Below are positions 62,161-64,000 of a DNA stretch of 64,000 nt, piece after piece (position 1 is the first letter of the stretch; every line of letters starts with the position of its first letter). Position numbers and translations under genes: made by a program. The DNA is from Rhynchopus euleeides. Its lineage: Eukaryota > Euglenozoa > Diplonemea > Diplonemida > Diplonemidae. The stretch lies in assembly GCA_963210315.1 (NCBI GenBank), contig OY723305.1:186001-250000 (forward strand), written 5' to 3'. The notes below the pieces were generated by a model. It searched no databases and was not told where the DNA came from. It worked only from the letters and a program-made list of their open reading frames with translations.

Positions 62161-64000
62161 CCCCTGGCCGGGGTGCCGACCACGTCTGGGGACAAATCAC
62201 GTTCGCCGTCGGGCCCCCAGCCGCACCCCACCCCGAGAAACAGGAGGTCTCGGGGCGTATACAAACACCTCCACACACCCCAAGTAGAACCCCAACCCCA
62301 ACATCACCCCCAACCCCACCTAGACCCAGCCGAGCCGCTGTACGGGCAGGAGATACCCGGGCAACGGCCCCGTGCTGGGACCCCGTAGATTTGGCGACAG
62401 GGGCAGGAGAACCCCGGCGCCTCCGTGGGGGGGGACAGGAGTACTCCCCCTCCACCATAGAGCAAGACGAGCAGTGGTTGACGCATGCTGCAAGGAGACT
62501 GATGGCGCTCCGGGTACCAGTGCCGAAGGACGGCAACTGCCAGTACGCCGGCCTTGCAGAGCAGTGCGCGGAGTGGACAGCAGGCGGGTTGCGTGCAGCG
62601 GTGGCGTCGTCCATGCGGCAAAACGCAGAGCGCAGGGCCTCGTACGTGCCCGACCACGATGACCCGCAGGCCCCTACATCCTACGACGACTACGTCGAGA
62701 AGCAGACGCGCCCGGGGACATACGGAGACGCGGCTACCCTCCGGGTTGCGGCAGAAGTTCTGGATGCCCAGGTGTGGCTGCTCGCCTCCAACAGCAAGCA
62801 ATGCATGACCCGGTGTGGGGAGGGAGCCAAGGTGCTGGGCCTTACGTGGAGGCCCTTCCACTACGATGTGCTCCGTTTCCCCCTTAGCCTGGCCCGGGAG
62901 CTAGCTGTGACGCCGACGAACCAGTGGGACATCCCTGCAGCCCTTCCTATGCCCACCCCGGCCACAGCGGACGGGACGCGAGTGCCTACGCCCGTCCAGG
63001 GGTCCACAGCGTCACCGCCCCCGCGGCGATTGCGGCATCCTGCATATCAACTAACAACACCGGGAGTGATCAGGCTGGCGACAGCGAACGTAACGTCACT
63101 GCAGACGCACCTAGGCGACGTGGCGGGCCTGAAGGCGGATGTTGTGGCCCTGCAGGAAACCCGAGTCCCGGACCCGAGCAAGGGCACGCACAACGGCTAC
63201 TTCGCAGCCCACGGCTGGGCTATGCACTGGGGCAAGGGCATGCCCAGGGTCGCAGGCGCGAACGGCCGCGAACAAACAAGGCCCGGAGGTGTGGCTGTCA
63301 TGGCGAAGGAGGGCCTTGTCGCGCAAGTGGTGCAGCCGAAGACCGCGCAGGAGCAGAAGTTGTACGACAGTACCCGCATGGTGCACGTAGTGCTAGCGAT
63401 TGGAGACGGGAAAACGGCGCTTCATATCCTGAGCGTGTACGGCCACTCGGGGACCGAAGTGGGTGAGCAGCGGGAAGCCCTCCTGCAAGAGACGCTCGAC
63501 CTCGCAGCTGGGTTGGGGCAGGTGCCCGTGCTACTGATGGGGGACCTCAACACCAACCCGGAAACCAGCGCCACGCTGTCCCAGGCGTGCCGGGTGGGCG
63601 GCTGGGTCGACGTGGCGACGACGCATGCGGAGCTCGCACAACAGAGCGTGCAGAACACGTGCTGGGCGTCGGAGAACGGCACTCGGCTGGACATCTGCCT
63701 GATGAACTCCTGCGCAGCGCCGGCCCTGCGTCGCGTTGAGGTGGCGAAGCGGGGGGACTACGACATACCCACGCACTGCCCGCTTTTTGTAGACCTAGAC
63801 CTCACTGCCTTCCGCCGCCCCAAAAAGATCTGCATTCTTCCCACCCCTTTCCCTGCGGGTAAGCCCAAGCTGGGAGACGCTGCGGCGAGAGGGATAATGC
63901 AGGACGTGCTTGCAGAGGGGGAACTGCGCCACGGAGCAACGGCCGCGCAGCTCCTCCACCGAGCCTCCACCTGCGGCGAGCGTTTCCTAAAGCGTGTCCA
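62109..64000 (+). CDS. Retroelement ORF2, N-terminal part: OTU protease + AP-endonuclease-like domain (runs off edge)
   Basis: The frame is open from the TAG to base 64000. The first ATG is at 62502 (MALRVPVPKDGNCQY), preceded by ~130 in-frame Pro/Arg-rich codons. The OTU cysteine protease is marked by the nucleophile box PKDGNCQY and the C-terminal His box WRPFHYDVLRF. An endonuclease/exonuclease/phosphatase fold follows: RLATANVTSLQ, VALQETR (catalytic Glu), LSVYGHSG, LLMGDLNTNP (Asp-x-Asn), GTRLDICLMN and IPTHCPLFVDL (catalytic His). This enzyme nicks target DNA in non-LTR retrotransposition; the reverse transcriptase should follow beyond the window. The OTU domain could process the polyprotein or remove ubiquitin. 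Confidence 0.8.

Noticed and set aside
1-64000. tRNA or rRNA genes
   Set aside because: I saw no cloverleaf with a GGTTCGANTCC-type box and no conserved rRNA segments by eye.

Overview
The window looks like a chromosome segment from a GC-rich, repeat-laden unicellular eukaryote. All the host-type genes I can support lie on the minus strand: a polytopic membrane protein, a short spliced gene, two TLC-domain paralogues, an EF-hand protein, a ubiquitin-like/WD40 protein, a PRPP synthetase, a kinesin, a low-complexity protein, two adenylyl-cyclase-like paralogues and a DCN1-like protein. Spliced genes use GT-AG introns, often starting GTATG, whose reading frames join exactly. Strict co-orientation, acceptor-like AGs just before several ATGs, and dispersed sequences resembling the 3' part of a euglenozoan spliced-leader exon make a euglenozoan (diplonemid-like) source my best guess. 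That is an inference, because no rRNA or tRNA is present to settle it.

Layout. 1-4082 (-) is one open frame running off the left edge: a ubiquitin-like domain, four DUF4116-type repeats, then a non-LTR reverse transcriptase. 4067-6250 is a multi-pass membrane protein. 9396-10251 is a small three-exon gene. 11.8-16.7 kb is a stack of inverted-repeat elements, including a TTAA-flanked piggyBac-like one. 18.8-26.8 kb holds the duplicated TLC genes, a 1.2-kb array of 41-bp units that flips orientation, and a 0.75-kb inverted duplication. 27.3-38.5 kb holds three host genes separated by transposons. 43.1-50.6 kb holds the kinesin and the low-complexity gene. 53.4-58.0 kb holds the cyclase pair. 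58.5-59.4 kb is the 3' part of a DCN1-like gene. 59.6 kb to the right edge (+) is a non-LTR element: a coiled-coil ORF1, one in-frame TAG, then an OTU protease plus AP-endonuclease-like ORF2.

The most unusual content is: the ubiquitin-like/DUF4116/reverse-transcriptase fusion; the ORF1-TAG-ORF2 arrangement; several inverted-repeat element families that share a G-run followed by (T)CAAAT at their ends; two long-arm foldback elements whose arms co-vary within a copy; a TLC paralogue that lost its His-His pair; and a cyclase paralogue that lost its catalytic domain. Most long reading frames on the plus strand are shadows of minus-strand genes or artefacts of stop-poor GC-rich repeats.
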